Part shown: positions 5,900 to 6,297 of the stretch, one piece after another | Position numbering within the stretch: position 1 is the first letter of the stretch | Layout: each line of letters starts with the position of its first letter | Assembly: GCA_030631125.1 (NCBI GenBank) | Contig: DAOVLS010000145.1 | Span: 1 to 6,297 of the forward strand | DNA: 6,297 bases | Reading direction: 5' to 3' | Origin: Planctomycetales bacterium | GTDB taxonomy: Bacteria; Planctomycetota; Phycisphaerae; SM23-33 | Notes under the pieces: model-generated | Told to the model about the DNA's origin: nothing | The model's database searches: none | What the model saw: only the letters and a program-made list of their open reading frames with translations | Program-made: the position numbers and the translations under genes

Positions 5900-6297
5900 C
5901 TATCCAAGTAGTTTCTGACCTATCATTCCGACGAGGAATCCGAACGTCGCTCCAAGTGGCGGGGTCCAGTACCGGCGCATCCGGGACTGCGGCGCGATGT
6001 CCTGGAAGACCAGGTAAAGGATTCCCCCGGCTGCAAAGAGCATCAACCCGCCCACGACCTGTGGATGGGACTGCAAAAAGACATAGCCGGTCAACGCGGC
6101 GACAGGCCCCAGCACGCTCAAAAACAACAGGGTCCGGAGTATCCAGGCTGGACGCGCCCCTCCGCTGCGCAGTTCCCTGTAGGCATTGAAGCCTTCCGGG
6201 AGATTCTGTGCGCCGATAAACAGGGCGAGGAGTATGCCGAGGCTGTGCTGATGGGCGAAAACGGCGCCGAGCGCGATTGCTTCGGGGCCGAAGTCCA
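5900..6297 (-). CDS. ZIP-family metal transporter, C-terminal part (cut by window edge)
   Basis: The last 131 codons of an integral membrane protein of the ZIP (zinc/iron permease) family are visible; the start lies beyond the right edge. ZIP proteins move divalent metals such as zinc into the cytoplasm through an eight-helix fold with a metal site between helices 4 and 5. Here, counting from the first full codon (6295), helix 4 carries GAQNLPEGFNAY (residues 28-39), the ZIP HNxPEG motif with Q in place of H. Helix 5 or the following helix ends in YLVFQDIAP (94-102), where classic members have HE or EL followed by P. Three hydrophobic stretches follow the first: about 51-74, 80-102 and 112-130. 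The TTG at 6127 is an internal codon: the frame is open to the edge and contains the PEG motif upstream. Metal specificity cannot be told, given the changed ligands. Confidence 0.88.
   Translation of the reverse strand, partial: DFGPEAIALGAVFAHQHSLGILLALFIGAQNLPEGFNAYRELRSGGARPAWILRTLLFLSVLGPVAALTGYVFLQSHPQVVGGLMLFAAGGILYLVFQDIAPQSRMRRYWTPPLGATFGFLVGMIGQKLLG

Overview
The window looks like chromosomal DNA of a diderm bacterium, with two predicted secreted lipoproteins, good Shine-Dalgarno sites and moderately high GC. The mix of a FlgI-like lipoprotein, a large TPR lipoprotein and a ConA-like beta-sandwich protein reminds me of Planctomycetota (Phycisphaerae-like genomes). This is a guess from general familiarity; no decisive marker gene is present. 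I see no rRNA, tRNA, CRISPR array or insertion sequence.

Layout from left to right: (1) the N-terminal 90 codons of a chromosome-partition SMC ATPase on the minus strand, cut by the window edge; (2) 60 bp upstream of it on the same strand, a 572-residue lipoprotein whose first half resembles the flagellar P-ring protein FlgI, followed by a helical, HEAT-like part and a C-terminal beta-rich part; (3) a 247-bp divergent intergenic region with one promoter candidate facing each way; (4) on the plus strand, a 327-residue two-domain beta-sandwich protein (Ig-like plus ConA-like) without a signal peptide; (5) converging on it from the minus strand, a 760-residue lipoprotein with about eight TPR-like units, a compact four-CxxC zinc module of the DnaJ/BSD2 type and a C-terminal domain of unknown fold; (6) a 242-bp intergenic region with that gene's promoter, a five-run G-quadruplex motif containing a tandem 10-mer, and a perfect 20-bp palindrome; (7) the C-terminal 131 codons of a ZIP-family metal transporter on the minus strand, cut by the right edge.

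The FlgI-like gene and smc may be co-transcribed. The TPR lipoprotein probably has its own promoter. No shared pathway between the genes can be shown from sequence. The least ordinary items are the FlgI-like lipoprotein with no flagellar neighbours and the TPR lipoprotein carrying a cysteine-rich zinc module in what should be an extracytoplasmic protein.
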